Source: Sphingobacteriales bacterium
GTDB lineage: Bacteria > Bacteroidota > Bacteroidia > Chitinophagales > Chitinophagaceae
Assembly: GCA_024640385.1 (NCBI GenBank)
Contig: JAHEFC010000213.1
Span: forward strand, 1-6,850
DNA: 6,850 bases
Direction of reading: 5' to 3'
Below the pieces are notes generated by a model that was given only the letters and a program-made list of their open reading frames with translations, was not told where the DNA came from and did not search any database. A program made the translations under genes and the position numbers. Each line of letters starts with the position of its first letter. Position 1 is the first letter of the stretch. Shown here one piece after another: positions 1 through 6,280 of the stretch.

Positions 1-1608
1 GCCAGTTATACCTTCATCAGCGAGATCGACGGATCGGTTCAGTATTATGCCGTTGCTCCGCAGAAAACAAGATCCGACAAAGCGCCTTCATTATTCTTCT
101 CCGTTCATGGAGCCGGGGTTGAGGCGATTGGCCAGGCCAGGGCCTATAAATCCAAAGATGAAGGTCCTGTGGTTGCACCTACCAACAGGAGACCCAGGGG
201 ATTTAACTGGGAAGACTGGGGACGCCTGGATGCGCTTGAAGTATTGCAGATCGCCAGGGAAAAATACAAGCCTGATCCGCAAAAGATCTATCTCACCGGG
301 CACTCCATGGGTGGGCATGGCACCTGGTTCCTTGGGGCAACTTATGCGGGTTCCTGGGCAGCCATTGCACCCTGTGCAGGTTATCCAACACTCGCCGCCT
401 ATGGCTCCCATGATGGGAAAGTACCTACTGACGCCGCATCCCCGATCAGAAAAATGCTGATCAGGTCCAGCAATCAAAGCAACGTGCTGGCACTGGCAAA
501 AAATTACAAAGCAGGCGGAGTATATATTTTCCATGGTGATGCCGATGAAACCGTGCCTGTGGAATTTGCCAGGCAGATGAGAAAACTGCTGGGAGAATTT
601 CACCAGGATTTCAGCTATTATGAATATCCAGGCGGATCCCATTGGTTCGGTGATCAGAGTGTAGACTGGAAACCGATCTTCGACTTTTTCAAATGGCATT
701 CGATCCCAACATCCGATGCTGTTAATGAAATTGACTTTACTACAGCATCGACAGGTATATCAGCCAGCTACAGGTGGGCCACCATCCTGCAGCAGCAGAA
801 ATCTTTCGAATACAGTCGTATTGTGTTGGGCAGAGATATGAAAAAGAAAACCATAAAAGGTAAAACTGAAAATATTGCAGCGCTCAGTATTGATCTTGCG
901 GACTTCAAAGAAGGCGATACAGTGAAGCTTGAACTCGATCAGCAACTGTCAACCTTTATCAGAACGTCGGAATCAAAAATTGTGCTTGTCAAAAATCCCA
1001 CCTGGGAAAAAGCTTCGGCCCCTTCACTGACCCAGAAAGGGATCAGCCGGAACGGCGGTTTCAAAGAGCCCTTCAATTACCGGATGGTTTTTGTTTATGG
1101 CACCAAAGGAAATGCAGAAGAAAATGCCTGGGCATACAACAAAGCCAAATACGATGCAGAAACCTGGTACTACCGCGGAAACGGTGCAATAGATATTATG
1201 TCGGATGTTGAATTTGCCAAAGGCCATTATGAAAACCGGGGGATCATTTTATATGGTAATATGACCACCAATGCAGCCGCTGCTTTGTTGATGAAAGACT
1301 GTCCGGTAAAAATTGAAAAAGGCAAAGCTACTGCGGGAACCAAAATCTGGACCGGCGATGATCTTGGTTCCTATTACATGTGGCCCCAGTTGAGTAATAC
1401 AAAAACTGCTATCGCGCTAATTGGAGGTACTGGTATCAAAGGCATGAGGGCTGCGGATGCCAATCAATATTTCAGCGGAGCTTCGGGCTTCCCTGACTTT
1501 ATGATCTTTACTGTTGATATGCTGAAAGATGGAGATAAAGGAATCAAAGCCGCTGGATACTTTGATAACAACTGGGCCCTGGGGCAGGATTGGGAATGGC
1601 AGGATTAG
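1..1608 (+). CDS. Prolyl-oligopeptidase-like alpha/beta hydrolase, C-terminal part (5' end outside window)
   Basis: The frame is open from base 1 to the TAG at 1606-1608, giving 535 visible residues; the true start is upstream. Numbering from the window edge, an oxyanion-type HGAG lies near residue 35. The nucleophile elbow GHSMGG places the catalytic Ser at residue 102 (codon 304-306). HGDADETVP gives a probable catalytic Asp at 182 (codon 544-546), and GGSHW gives the His at 214 (codon 640-642). Order and spacing fit an S9 peptidase/esterase fold. Residues 230-535 form a further C-terminal region containing VFVYGTKG and GIILYGN, which I cannot assign to a named domain. The protein is probably exported and acts on peptides or esters, but the signal peptide region is not visible and the substrate is unknown. 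It converges with the reductase-like gene on the minus strand, and a heptamer repeat begins at its stop codon. The hydrolase fold is secure; peptidase rather than esterase activity is not. Confidence 0.88.
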   Translation, partial: ASYTFISEIDGSVQYYAVAPQKTRSDKAPSLFFSVHGAGVEAIGQARAYKSKDEGPVVAPTNRRPRGFNWEDWGRLDALEVLQIAREKYKPDPQKIYLTGHSMGGHGTWFLGATYAGSWAAIAPCAGYPTLAAYGSHDGKVPTDAASPIRKMLIRSSNQSNVLALAKNYKAGGVYIFHGDADETVPVEFARQMRKLLGEFHQDFSYYEYPGGSHWFGDQSVDWKPIFDFFKWHSIPTSDAVNEIDFTTASTGISASYRWATILQQQKSFEYSRIVLGRDMKKKTIKGKTENIAALSIDLADFKEGDTVKLELDQQLSTFIRTSESKIVLVKNPTWEKASAPSLTQKGISRNGGFKEPFNYRMVFVYGTKGNAEENAWAYNKAKYDAETWYYRGNGAIDIMSDVEFAKGHYENRGIILYGNMTTNAAAALLMKDCPVKIEKGKATAGTKIWTGDDLGSYYMWPQLSNTKTAIALIGGTGIKGMRAADANQYFSGASGFPDFMIFTVDMLKDGDKGIKAAGYFDNNWALGQDWEWQD

Positions 1609-1745
1609 GGGAGAGGCGAGAGGCGAAAGGCGAGGGGCGAGAGAAGATTTCCCTTTCGCCTTTCACCTCTCGCCTATTACCTTTCGCCTCTCGCCTATCA
1701 CCTTTCGCCTATCGCCTTTCGCCTTTCACCTCTCGCCTCTCGCCT
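1607..1745. repeat. Inverted array of 7-bp repeats (NTCGCCT / AGGCGAN)
   Basis: Bases 1655-1745 are thirteen contiguous 7-bp units without any insertion or deletion, consensus NTCGCCT on the plus strand. The first base is T, C or A, and the fourth is G in nine units and A in four (TTCACCT, ATCACCT, ATTACCT types). A degenerate unit, TTTCCCT, precedes them at 1648-1654. Bases 1607-1641 are five units in the opposite orientation (AGGGGAG, AGGCGAG, AGGCGAA, AGGCGAG, GGGCGAG). The two blocks face each other across a short centre. The array overlaps the peptidase stop codon by two bases on one side and supplies the end of the reductase-like gene on the other. Unit-to-unit variation with strict 7-bp length suggests expansion by slippage or copying followed by point mutation. 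No spacers are present, so it is not a CRISPR array. Confidence 0.93.
1614..1696. terminator. Long hairpin between convergent genes, possible bidirectional terminator
   Basis: Within the heptamer array, 1614-1630 and 1680-1696 are perfect 17-base reverse complements. After a five-position interruption with four mismatches, 1636-1643 pairs with 1667-1674 for 8 more bases, leaving a central loop of about 23 bases at 1644-1666. Either strand's RNA could fold into this stem just after the peptidase stop codon, or at the end of the reductase-like gene. The position between two convergent genes fits a two-way terminator, but no clear U-run follows the stem on either strand. The termination role is inferred; the inverted repeat is seen directly. 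Confidence 0.35.
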
Positions 1746-2273
1746 CAACTCATAATGCACCCTAACCACACCTGTATCATATGCTTTTGTTGACACCAGA
1801 TTGACCCGACGCTCCGGTCTTCCATCCTTGAACAACCGGGTACCCTCCCCTACCATGATAGGCATGGTAAAGATGATCATCTCATCCACCAGGTCTTCTT
1901 TTAATAAAGTCTGGATCACCTCAGCCCCTCCGTCACAGAAAATATGTTTGCCCGGTTTGGATTTCAATTGATCGACCAGTTCTTTGAGGTCCCCGGAATA
2001 GAAATGTAGGTTCCCTTCAGATGGTCTGGGTGTGCGTGTGATTATAAAAGATTCTTTATCCTTTGCATGAGGAAACTCGCCGATCTGCTTCATTACCCAG
2101 TCGTAGGTTTTCCTTCCAACGATCACCGTATCTATGGTAGAAATAAATTCAGCATAGCCGTAGTCCTCCCCTTCTTTACTGGCCACATCCAGGAAACTCA
2201 AGTCATCATTCGGCTTAGCGATATACCCATCCAGGCTGCAGGCAATGTAGATGAAAAGTTTTCTTGGTTCCAT
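1698..2273 (-). CDS. RibD_C / dihydrofolate-reductase-like family protein with repeat-encoded C-terminal tail
   Basis: This 191-residue protein starts at an ATG (2271-2273) with an AGGA-like sequence a few bases upstream. It looks like the reductase domain shared by RibD C-termini and YyaP/YwjB-type proteins, which bind NAD(P)H. Visible hallmarks are ACSLDGYIA near residue 11, IVGRKTYDWV near 51, IITRTP near 77, a glycine-rich CDGGAEV around 113, and the IMVGEGTRLF region near 138. A stand-alone domain of this family has no securely known substrate, so folate or riboflavin chemistry should not be assumed. The family core appears to end at VRVHYEL. The last 15 residues (RREARGERRKAIGER) are translated from the 7-bp repeat at 1701-1745, and the TGA stop is itself inside a repeat unit. 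It lies 42 bp downstream of the respiratory operon in the same direction and may be co-transcribed or have its own promoter. Confidence 0.88.
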   Translation of the reverse strand: MEPRKLFIYIACSLDGYIAKPNDDLSFLDVASKEGEDYGYAEFISTIDTVIVGRKTYDWVMKQIGEFPHAKDKESFIITRTPRPSEGNLHFYSGDLKELVDQLKSKPGKHIFCDGGAEVIQTLLKEDLVDEMIIFTMPIMVGEGTRLFKDGRPERRVNLVSTKAYDTGVVRVHYELRREARGERRKAIGER

Positions 2274-2315
2274 ATCCTATAAAGTTATACGGAAAACCTT
2301 TTTCCCTGAACAATT
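2274..2315 (-). promoter_or_regulatory. Short intergenic gap with small stem-loop and weak promoter-like elements
   Basis: This 42-bp gap separates the last operon gene from the reductase-like gene. Bases 2291-2305 form a perfect 6-bp stem (GGAAAA/TTTTCC) with a 3-base loop, but no U-run follows on the minus strand. Reading the minus strand, a TTG near 2311 followed about 23 bases later by TAACTTTA resembles, imperfectly, the Bacteroidota -33 TTG / -7 TAnnTTTG promoter pattern. An AGGA-like element sits just before the ATG. Any of these could mark a transcription boundary; none is strong enough to be sure. Confidence 0.22.
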
Positions 2316-3200
2316 CTATTGTTCAGCAGTGCCCAGTTTCTTTATTCTGATCAGCAATATCACCAGGTAAATAAGTGTTGTCCAGACTGATATCACAATG
2401 CCATAGGCCATGAACAATAACCAAAGCGGCGCCCTTGTTCGGGTAGACCACAGCGCGCGTGTTTCAAAAAAACTATTATCGGGCTTAAGTACAGTCCCCC
2501 ATGGAACTGTTTTCTCTACCAACAGGTTGCCATAAGAATCATTATCATCTACCCGGGCTGCAAGAATATAGTTGCCTTTCAAATCACCAGGGATACCTTT
2601 TTTGGTCATCTCAACGGTAATAGTCCCTGTAGAATCGGTTGTGTAAGTATCTTCGTCGCCCGCCGATATGATGCCGCCAACGCGTCTAACGCCCACCTTC
2701 ATCTCAACATCAGGTGCTGGCGACCAGCTGCCGTTATTCCATTTATTCACCCTGACCTTAATATTCCGGACGCTATCTACGGTTGCTGTATCCAGAACTA
2801 TCTGTGCCTTAGTAACCGTATAGTCTGATATGATCTCCTCCTCGCCCTGTTTAACGATGAATATATGCTGAGCAGTTGAATCCCAGAGGGATTTCAGTGC
2901 GGGCGGAATTACGGCGTTTGCATCACCACGCGCATCTGTTTTGACCTTCCCGATCAGGTTTGAAGGCTCACTATTTTCCATGTATATCTCGTAGACCTTA
3001 CCTGGCTGAGGCCTGACCTGGCTATTCTTCCGTACCTGGCTTGAAAGCAACAGGTATTGAATATTGTTATTCACGTTATAATAACGCAGGCTGATATATT
3101 CCTTGCCCGGATCTTCTTTTTTCTGCGCCGATACATTCATCGATAAAAAAGAACATACGCAAAAAGCAAAAACGACATAACTATTGATCTGCTTTCTCAT
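2316..3200 (-). CDS. Secreted, C-terminally membrane-anchored protein with two probable Ig-like domains
   Basis: The gene encodes 294 residues from the ATG at 3198-3200. An upstream in-frame TTG at 3233 would add 11 residues, but the ATG gives a cleaner signal peptide: MRKQ, a hydrophobic core, and probable cleavage after NVSA at residue 25. Two beta-rich segments follow, roughly 35-137 and 138-235. Each carries a T-D-x-x-G turn before a beta strand (residues 88-92 and 188-192), typical of Ig-like sandwich domains. One transmembrane helix lies at about 259-284, followed by the short positive tail RIKKLGTAEQ. The body should therefore sit in the periplasm, tethered to the inner membrane. It overlaps the NrfD-type gene by 20 bp, which implies translational coupling and a role as an accessory or assembly subunit of that complex. 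There are no haem or Fe-S motifs. I do not recognise a named family, and the function is unknown. Confidence 0.85.
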   Translation of the reverse strand: MRKQINSYVVFAFCVCSFLSMNVSAQKKEDPGKEYISLRYYNVNNNIQYLLLSSQVRKNSQVRPQPGKVYEIYMENSEPSNLIGKVKTDARGDANAVIPPALKSLWDSTAQHIFIVKQGEEEIISDYTVTKAQIVLDTATVDSVRNIKVRVNKWNNGSWSPAPDVEMKVGVRRVGGIISAGDEDTYTTDSTGTITVEMTKKGIPGDLKGNYILAARVDDNDSYGNLLVEKTVPWGTVLKPDNSFFETRALWSTRTRAPLWLLFMAYGIVISVWTTLIYLVILLIRIKKLGTAEQ

Positions 3201-4503
3201 GGCTTTCAGTTTGTTCAATGATCGTTTCTTCAATGGGCACTATTGGATAGATCCTTACAAAGAAAGTAATGATCAGGAGTGCTCCCGCCAGTGATCCCAT
3301 CGCTATCGCCCATTCCTCCCAACTCGGAAAATAATGGCGGAAGTTTACCGGTACATCCTGCATGGGTAAAAATGGATGTAACAAAGTAGGTGTAACAATA
3401 AGATATCTTTTAAACCAAGCCCCGATAACGATCATCACACCGGCAATGAACACTGGAAAAGGTTTTCGCCCTTTCCTGAATAATAAGATCAGTATGGGGA
3501 TGATCATGCCCACCAGGATGGCAAACCAGAACATTCCTGAAAAGCTTCCCGTAAACAATTCTTCAAGGTGCATTTCTTCAGATTTCTTCATCTTAAAAGC
3601 AGGCACCAGGTATTCGTTCACATTGAAATAGAGATAAAGCAGTGCAAGCAGCACCACGATCTTTCCCATGCGGTCAAAATGCTTTTCAGTTATATATTTT
3701 TCAAGGTGATAATATTTCCGGAAAATATACATGGCCGTCACCACTCCTCCTGCGCCAACAAGGAATGCGCCTGAGATGAAATAAGCACCGAAATTCGTGC
3801 TGTCCCATCCCGGCCTGTATGTTGTTGCAAACAGCCACGACGTCACCGTGTGGATACTGAAAGCCACGGGTATGATGAGGATACAAAGAATGTTGATGGC
3901 TTTATCCCCGATCCGGAACTGCTCTTTGGTGCCCGCCCAGAATGATCCCTGGAAACGATATAGTTTGCTAAGCCAGGTGCCGGGCTTTTCATTTTTTATC
4001 AGGATCTTAAGGTCAGGCAGCAAGGGAATGTATAACAGGAGGATGCTGATGAAGAAATATGTGGTGATTACAATAACGTCCCAGATAATGGGCGACTGGA
4101 TCCTCCCGTGAAGAAACAGGTTGTAAAACCTTTCCGGCCGACCCATATCAACAATGATAATGATCGATGCAAAAACGATGGCTGATACGGCAATGATCTC
4201 TGCAATTCTTGTCAATGGCGTACTCCATTTCACATCAGAAAGCCTGAATACCGCGGTGATCAGCGATCCCACAAGACTGATCGCCACAAAAAAAACGAAG
4301 TTGGAAATATAGATGCCCCAGGACACATAGTCTCTCATATTGGTCACTTCCAGCCCGTACTTCAACTGCCTGAAATAAGCATAAGCACCTACCAGACAAA
4401 TAACAACTAATACAGCTGTCCAGATCTTTCCTCTTTTCCCGAATTTCTGAGGTAATAGATCTTTAGTGATCTGTTCCACTGCCTTAACATTTGAATTTTC
4501 CAC
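3181..4503 (-). CDS. NrfD/PsrC-type quinone-interacting integral membrane subunit
   Basis: This 440-residue protein has about ten membrane helices, at roughly 27-44, 62-86, 98-119, 139-163, 202-225, 239-261, 281-300, 319-342, 348-372 and 398-420. Family-like signatures are VSWGIYISNFVFFVAIS (60-76), DMGRPER (119-125), SPIIWDVIVITTY (137-149), SIHTVTSWLF (216-225) and YLYFNVNEYLVP (290-301). Proteins of this family exchange electrons or protons between the quinone pool and a periplasmic Fe-S partner. That partner is encoded immediately upstream, 6 bp away. The start is a GTG at 4501-4503: the frame is closed upstream by the Fe-S gene's own TAA, and the next in-frame methionine (residue 56) would remove the first helix. 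No Shine-Dalgarno sequence is evident. The positively charged N-terminus suggests it faces the cytoplasm. The family is clear; the exact enzyme it serves is not. Confidence 0.94.
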   Translation of the reverse strand: MENSNVKAVEQITKDLLPQKFGKRGKIWTAVLVVICLVGAYAYFRQLKYGLEVTNMRDYVSWGIYISNFVFFVAISLVGSLITAVFRLSDVKWSTPLTRIAEIIAVSAIVFASIIIIVDMGRPERFYNLFLHGRIQSPIIWDVIVITTYFFISILLLYIPLLPDLKILIKNEKPGTWLSKLYRFQGSFWAGTKEQFRIGDKAINILCILIIPVAFSIHTVTSWLFATTYRPGWDSTNFGAYFISGAFLVGAGGVVTAMYIFRKYYHLEKYITEKHFDRMGKIVVLLALLYLYFNVNEYLVPAFKMKKSEEMHLEELFTGSFSGMFWFAILVGMIIPILILLFRKGRKPFPVFIAGVMIVIGAWFKRYLIVTPTLLHPFLPMQDVPVNFRHYFPSWEEWAIAMGSLAGALLIITFFVRIYPIVPIEETIIEQTESHEKADQ

Positions 4504-4509
4504 ATCTAA

Positions 4510-5481
4510 TTATTTAGAGGTATTCAATTTATCCGACTCCGCCTGGGTTTCAAGCCCGTTTTCGTAAGGGAAATTCCTGTTCACAGGGGGCAGGTAATAC
4601 ACCCTGGGCTTTGTTCCAAGATCTTCCATCAGCCTGTACCCCGCTTTGTCTTTGATCAATTCGGAAAAACGGAATGTTTCTGCCCCATTGGATACAGAAT
4701 CTTCATTCATATCTCCGAAAAAGAATACTCCGTTGGGGCATGCAGAAACGCAGTGAGGTAATTCCCCTTTTCTGGTCATATCCGGGCAGAAATCACATTT
4801 ACCCACGGTTCCTTTTTTCTGGGGCATGCTGGTTTCACATGAATAATGCTGGTCTTTGACCTCTGCCGTCAACCCAGGCTCGCCCCAGTTGAACACGCGG
4901 GTAGAGTAAGGACATGCCGCCATGCAAAACCTGCAACCAATACATCGGTCGCTGTCTATCAGTACCAGGCCATCCTGCCGCTTGAATGTAGCATCAACAG
5001 GACAAACCTTTACACATGGAGGCTCATCGCAATGCATACAGGTGGTGGGCTGCCAGTATGGAGCAGTATGGTCTGCATCTTCCATGCTCAGCACTTTGAT
5101 CCAGCTCTGGCCCGGATGCACCTGGTGCATATGGTTACATGCACTCTGGCATTTCTTAAGGTTCTTGCAACGGGCCAGGTCGATCACCATAACAAATTGC
5201 TTGTTTGGCATCCCCTTCCTCTCTTCACTGTTTGATAAGGAAGGCATATCTGGAACGGGCTTTAAGAATGCCCTGTCCACTTCTATCACTTCTCCATTAA
5301 CAGAAAGCAACTTCACTTTCTCTCCGGTAAGTGCTACCGGCTCTTCCGGGCTAAATGGATTCTCATCACTATTGCATCCTGCAGCAGCAAGGGTGGCCAT
5401 CAGACCCAGAGCAAGAAACTCCCTCCTCGAATTCGTCTCCTCGTTTGAATTACAATTATTCTTACCGCATGTACAGCTCAT
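4510..5481 (-). CDS. Tat-exported ferredoxin-like protein with four Fe-S motifs (PsrB/NrfC/DsrO type)
   Basis: This 323-residue protein starts at the ATG 5479-5481. Its Tat signal is SRREFLALGLMATLAAAGC, with RR at 19-20. Cys36 follows AAG and may be lipidated, though the lipobox lacks the usual Leu at -3. Residues 54-74 form a short segment also found in the 79-residue neighbour. Fe-S motifs are: I at C105, C111, C115, with Leu108 where the second Cys is expected; II at C148, C151, C156, C160; III at C180, C183, C186, C190; IV at C229, C232, C244, C248. In this family the motifs bind four cubane clusters that wire a catalytic subunit to an NrfD-type membrane protein, which is encoded next. 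Motif I probably binds a [3Fe-4S] cluster, uses another ligand, or is empty. Residues 3-10 hold three extra cysteines ahead of the Tat motif. No catalytic partner is visible in the window. Confidence 0.94.
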   Translation of the reverse strand: MSCTCGKNNCNSNEETNSRREFLALGLMATLAAAGCNSDENPFSPEEPVALTGEKVKLLSVNGEVIEVDRAFLKPVPDMPSLSNSEERKGMPNKQFVMVIDLARCKNLKKCQSACNHMHQVHPGQSWIKVLSMEDADHTAPYWQPTTCMHCDEPPCVKVCPVDATFKRQDGLVLIDSDRCIGCRFCMAACPYSTRVFNWGEPGLTAEVKDQHYSCETSMPQKKGTVGKCDFCPDMTRKGELPHCVSACPNGVFFFGDMNEDSVSNGAETFRFSELIKDKAGYRLMEDLGTKPRVYYLPPVNRNFPYENGLETQAESDKLNTSK

Positions 5482-5491
5482 GAAAATAGAT

Positions 5492-5731
5492 TTATGGTTT
5501 TGAGGGCTTGTTTTTCATCCACTGCTGCAACTCGGGATTTGTCACTTTCCTCGCTCCGGATTTAAGCAGACTGCTGTCGATCTCCACCAACTTACCGTCC
5601 TCGGTCAGCATCACTATTTTGTCTTGCTGCGGTTTCTGCCTGAACATTTTGAAAGCGGCGAAAGAACCCAGGATGGCTGTGGCCCAAAGCAAAAAGCTTT
5701 TCCTCGATCTCCTGTTTTTAGTTTCCTGCAT
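5492..5731 (-). CDS. Small membrane-anchored protein resembling the Fe-S protein's N-terminal segment
   Basis: This 79-residue protein starts at the ATG 5729-5731 and ends 10 bp before the Fe-S gene. It begins with the basic stretch NRRSRKSF (6-13), followed by one hydrophobic helix at about 13-30, which resembles a Tat-like signal or an uncleaved anchor. The segment after the helix (residues 37-57) aligns without gaps to residues 54-74 of the Fe-S protein: by eye 7 of 21 positions are identical and about 8 more are conservative, including the central G-x-x-x-E-x-D and a final L-K. A charged C-terminus follows. There are no cofactor motifs. Its position and shared segment suggest a small subunit or assembly partner of the Fe-S/NrfD complex. 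Short length limits certainty, but the spacing, codon pattern and shared motif support a real gene. Confidence 0.78.
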   Translation of the reverse strand: MQETKNRRSRKSFLLWATAILGSFAAFKMFRQKPQQDKIVMLTEDGKLVEIDSSLLKSGARKVTNPELQQWMKNKPSKP

Positions 5732-5752
5732 TACGAAAAATTTTAATTGTTG

Positions 5753-6262
5753 CTATTTTTTACTGAAATAGAACCCAAGTTCTGTGTCAACATTTGTCAT
5801 ATCAGCAACCTTAGGATCCTGGCTGCCGTCAAAAAGAATCATACCGCAAAACTCCAGCGAATCCAGATCGTACCGGACGATGCTGCTGTCTTGCTTTACA
5901 AAAATGAGATACCTGGTATCATGGACTTCTTTGATCCTGAGCCCGGGCCAATATTTTTTCAGAACACTCCGGGCATTCCGCATCTGGAAAAAACAATCAT
6001 GAGTTACGCTCTCATAGATCTGTGCAGTAGCCGTGATCTTGAAACTCTCCAATTGAGCAGAATCCGGATGGAAAAACAAAACGCATCTTCTATCAACTAC
6101 CAGTGTAGTACCGGACGATGATGAGGCCTTTGTAAAATTAACCAATGGCCCAGGCAACTGCTCTTTAGCTTCACTTGTATGCTGCCTGGTCTGACAACCA
6201 AAAATGATCACCAGGAAAAAAAATGCAACTGCACCCAAGATGATATGCCCGATACTCTTCAT
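5753..6262 (-). CDS. Putative lipoprotein of unknown function
   Basis: This 169-residue protein starts at the ATG 6260-6262. Its signal peptide has a hydrophobic core AVAFFFLVIIFGC, with the lipidation cysteine at residue 23 followed by Gln, so the mature protein is probably anchored in a membrane and faces the periplasm. The mature part is mixed alpha/beta in character, with three further cysteines (60, 90, 139), no CxxCH haem motif and no Fe-S pattern. I recognise no family. It lies 18 bp after the barrel gene and 21 bp before the 79-residue gene, so it probably belongs to the same operon, possibly linking the outer-membrane barrel to the electron-transfer proteins. That link is inferred from position only. 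Confidence 0.8.
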   Translation of the reverse strand: MKSIGHIILGAVAFFFLVIIFGCQTRQHTSEAKEQLPGPLVNFTKASSSSGTTLVVDRRCVLFFHPDSAQLESFKITATAQIYESVTHDCFFQMRNARSVLKKYWPGLRIKEVHDTRYLIFVKQDSSIVRYDLDSLEFCGMILFDGSQDPKVADMTNVDTELGFYFSKK

Positions 6263-6280
6263 TTCATGTTAGTTTATCCA

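Noticed and set aside
91..699. Minus-strand open frame opposite the peptidase
   Set aside because: It overlaps the catalytic Ser, Asp and His codons of a clear hydrolase and has no recognisable domain.
1648..1745. CRISPR array
   Set aside because: Units are 7 bp and contiguous; there are no spacers and no cas genes nearby.
1529..1793. Small plus-strand genes across the heptamer array
   Set aside because: They are low-complexity translations of the repeat that overlap the peptidase end in other frames; no domain or start signal supports them.
3201..3233. TTG at 3233 as the start of the Ig-like anchored protein
   Set aside because: It adds 11 charged residues before an already good signal peptide and lengthens the overlap to 53 bp; the ATG at 3200 is simpler.
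4510..4512. Stop-codon readthrough making an Fe-S/NrfD fusion of about 766 residues
   Set aside because: The frames match, but the Fe-S part is periplasmic while the positively charged NrfD N-terminus suggests a cytoplasmic start, so a direct fusion has the wrong topology. A simple stop plus GTG start is enough.
4846..5503. Plus-strand open frames opposite the Fe-S gene
   Set aside because: They are antisense shadows with cysteine-rich, feature-poor translations; the minus-strand Fe-S protein with four motifs explains the region.
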